Source of the DNA: Umbelopsis ramanniana AG
Taxonomy: Eukaryota > Mucoromycota > Umbelopsidomycetes > Umbelopsidales > Umbelopsidaceae
DNA length: 64,000 nt
Assembly: GCF_025399195.1 (NCBI RefSeq)
Contig: NW_026252093.1
Location: 124,001-188,000, forward strand
Reading direction: 5' to 3'
The position numbers were made by a program, and so were the translations under genes. Below are positions 61,432 to 64,000 of this stretch, in pieces. Numbering within the stretch: the stretch's first letter is position 1; every line of letters begins with the position of its first letter. The notes below the pieces were generated by a model. It was not told the origin of the DNA, did not search any database, and worked only from the letters and a program-made list of their open reading frames with translations.

Positions 61432-63979
61432 CTATCCGCGATGAAAATGGGCAAAGAAATGTTTGGCACGGTAAAATATACTGTAAGCTTTCAGATGGCG
61501 AGTGAAGACCGTCTTGAAGCCAGACACCTTCGGTAGGGGAGCGTTACTGTATTTTGATTCAGAGGTTAGAGCAGGGACATGACAACGGGTCGATGCTTGT
61601 GTCGAATGCGGTTCAACTTTGGTATCAATCGTTTGATCAGTTGCAGAGGAATCTTCGACATCCATGCTACATGCGGTATCAAATGATTCGCTGTGGTGCC
61701 GCTTGGATGGACGATGTTCGTTATGATAAGTTGGATCTAGAGCTGGGCTGTTGGAATTGTAAGATGAATCAGAGAGCATGTCAACACTGCTACGTTTCTT
61801 TCCACCACTCTTTCTCAAGAATGATGTGACCGAAGCGGAATCTTTAGTGCCGCTTTGACATTCAGGCGAGAATAAGCTTTCGGTAGGCGTACGAAGAATA
61901 ACAGGCTTGTTGGTCTGTTCAGGAACGTTTGTATCCATAGCAGGAGACTCAATGGTTGAAATGTAATTGTAATCTTGAAACAGTTCATCGAATTCTGGTC
62001 GTAGCTCATCATCTATTCCAGCACATGTGCTGAGGCGAGGCGTCATCTTCAAGAATGCTTCGTCAACATTGAAAAGGTCATTATTAAAATCATTGGTAGG
62101 TACAAATGGGGGTTCCATCTTCAGTTCAACAACGTCACTCCACGATATATTCTTGAAGTAGGGATGGCTTTTGATTTCTTCAATGCCACAAGATCCGAGC
62201 CGAAAGAATTGATCTTTGGTGAGTAAGCCACTAAGGAAGTCGTCGGTATCCATGTCCAAGTATTCGGGAATAACTAACTCATCTTCCAGAATGCGATGAT
62301 ACATGAGGGACGTAGTCTGTGCGTAAAATGGCGTACAGCCGACTAGCATCTCATATAAAATCGTTCCCAAACTCCAATAATCGACGGTGAAAGAGTGTGG
62401 TTCGTTCAGAAGCATTTCTGGAGCCAAGTACTCAGCAGTTCCACAGAATGTGGCCGACATTGGCTGGCTAGCAAGTTCATCCAAAGTGAAAGACTTGCTT
62501 AAACCGAAATCGGTCAAAACAACGTGGCCGCTGGAGCTGAGGAGAATATTCTCTGGCTTCAAATCGCTGCAATTTTCTGTTATTCAACAAAAAGTACATT
62601 TCCATGTGATAGTTTTGTAATGTTCACCTACCGGTACATAATACCTCGGCGATGCAATTCTCCCAAACCTTCAACAATCTCGGCTGCATAGAAAAGTGTT
62701 CGCTCAGGCGAAAAGACACCTCGAAGACTCATTTGATTGGCAATATCGCCGCCATTATGATAATCCAGAACCAGAAACAAGTATAGCGGGTCCTGGAACG
62801 CATGATGCAGCTTGATCAAGAATGGGTGACTAAACATGGCCAATTCAACCAATATGTCTCGCTCTGAATGAGTATGCGCAATCTCTCTCAAAGTTAGAAC
62901 AGTTTCTTTTGCAATCGCTTTCAAAGCAAATGTTTGCTTTTTTCGAGTATGGCGAACCAACAAAACCTATATAAAAATATGCAATAAGAAAGCCATTGTT
63001 AGTGAGCGGTTCATTTTCACAAGATATGACATGAGTAAATGGACACTTGCTTTTCCCATGCATCCTTTACCAAGAACTTTTAGCAGGTCGTATTCATCGA
63101 TGACGCTCTTTCCTAACTCTTCAATTTGTTGGCTAAGGTCGCTGATAGTTGACATGTGGGAAAAAGACATATTGTCGAAGGCACCGTGCTGCTCATCGGT
63201 TGCTGAAACGTCAAGAGCATCGTTTTCTGTGCTATCGACATGTGAATAATTGCTTGATAAACCTGGGGAACCCAAAGAAAAGCTTGAAATATCTTCAAAG
63301 AGAGCATCCTCGGGCACAACAGCTTCCTCCTCAGAATTGTCTACATCGATAGGCAAAGGAGACTGCGGTTCTGGTACTGGTGAGCTCGCAGTGGTAGGTG
63401 TAAAAATGTCCTCTTCTCGTTGAGGAGAGAGGAAATCTCGTAAAATAGACGACCTGCCAATAACGCCATCCAAAAGACATCGTTGTAGATAATGCTCTGC
63501 CTTTTCTGCATTTGATTTCGCTGTAAACTGCGAAAGAGCATGTAACATACGACGAATTCCGGTTTGCGTTTGTCGGCTGACTGAAAACGTAACAAAGTGG
63601 GGAAAAGGAATTTTGACATCTCCATAAGTTTCTTTGATCTAATCAGTTGTGCTTTTAGTAACTTGGCCATGACGCGGTATGAAATCAATCAAAAAAGAAA
63701 AATCTTGTGTTTTTCAAGCCTACCTTGCACTGAAGTTCAACAAAGTCGGGCAGATAACGAAGTAGGGTTCGTGAACCAGTATGATCTCGCACGATGACGC
63801 TGAAAACCTAAGATAGCATCAAATTGTCAGTCGTAATTCTTACAGTAATACTCCCCAGGAAAAATGAAATAGCGCACCGAAAACATATTTTCACTGTCAT
63901 CCTGGAAGCGTTGATCCTGGCAGCGGATACTGCCTATGGATTCCACCACATTGATCTGAGTTCTTATATTGACATTCAT
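61432..63979 (-). CDS. PX-domain AGC-family serine/threonine kinase
   Basis: Protein kinase with a phosphoinositide-binding PX domain in front, an arrangement like animal SGK3/CISK. The proposed start is ATG 63979 (MNVNIRTQINVVESIGS), with an in-frame stop 21 nt upstream at the window edge. The PX part continues VFSVIVRDHTGSRTLLRYLP and ends with a helix and SSILRDFLSPQ. The kinase has the Gly loop VLGKGCMGKV, the VAIK-type Lys in FALKAIAKE, RDLKPENIL across an intron, DFGLSK, GTAEYLAPEML and the AGC tail (PPFVPTNDF ... FQDYNYIS as hydrophobic motif). A C-terminal Ser/Asn-rich extension of about 180 residues follows, ending at 61432. An acidic linker separates PX and kinase. Intracellular role is not determined; endosomal recruitment is inferred from the PX domain. 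Confidence 0.88.
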
Positions 63980-64000
63980 TTGAGGAGATAAAGGTTCTCA

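Overview
This is a 64-kb piece of a fungal nuclear chromosome. Genes are interrupted by many short spliceosomal introns, mostly about 50 to 110 nt, with GTAAGT- or GTATGT-like donors and TAG or CAG acceptors. Exon phases close exactly across up to 11 exons. The gene set (type III polyketide-free, P450-bearing, homoserine O-acetyltransferase, THI20/THI6 fusion enzymes, SAGA Ada3, SEA/GATOR2 WDR24, fungal ATP sulfurylase with a C-terminal APS-kinase-like domain) fits a saprotrophic fungus. High intron density and the animal-like UBTD and WDR24 proteins make an early-diverging lineage (Mucoromycota) the best guess; that placement is inference.

Layout, left to right. 0.7-6 kb: a UDP-galactose-type nucleotide-sugar transporter and translation elongation factor 2. 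6.5-8.3 kb: scrambled, inactivated remains of a Ty3/Gypsy retrotransposon. 8.4-10.2 kb: an unrecognised, probably spliced gene region. 10.8-16.8 kb: a fatty-acid-hydroxylase-like cytochrome P450 and a secreted carboxylesterase with an unusual N-terminal domain. 17-20.6 kb (minus): THI20-like HMP kinase/TenA and calmodulin. 21.8-26.8 kb (minus): a small Ser-rich ORF and mitochondrial MSH1. 26.9-29.5 kb (plus): THI6-like ThiE-ThiM and a second EF-hand protein. 30.2-36.1 kb: ATP sulfurylase, phosphoglycerate dehydrogenase and homoserine O-acetyltransferase. 36.4-44.6 kb: WDR24, a LYS5-type phosphopantetheinyl transferase, Ada3 and a PQ-loop membrane protein. 44.9-48.7 kb (minus): two tandem eL36 ribosomal protein genes and a UBTD-like protein. 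49.1-61.1 kb (plus): URB1/Npa1, NDC80 and 3-ketoacyl-CoA reductase. 61.4-64 kb (minus): a PX-domain AGC kinase.

Two functional neighbourhoods stand out. Two thiamine enzymes, THI20 (pyrimidine branch and salvage) and THI6 (thiazole kinase plus condensation), lie within 12 kb. ATP sulfurylase, the first serine-pathway enzyme and MET2 are adjacent, so sulfate activation, serine supply and the homocysteine precursor sit within 6 kb. Several pairs are head-to-head with short shared promoters (MSH1/THI6 134 bp, WDR24/PPTase 117 bp, Ada3/PQ-loop 126 bp, SER3/MET2 290 bp).

Most of the window is conserved housekeeping sequence. The least explained parts are the unrecognised 8.4-10.2 kb gene region, the C-type-lectin-like extension of the esterase and the missing start codon of EF2. 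All exon models were derived by hand from splice signals, phase and protein-family continuity; none has been tested against transcripts or databases.
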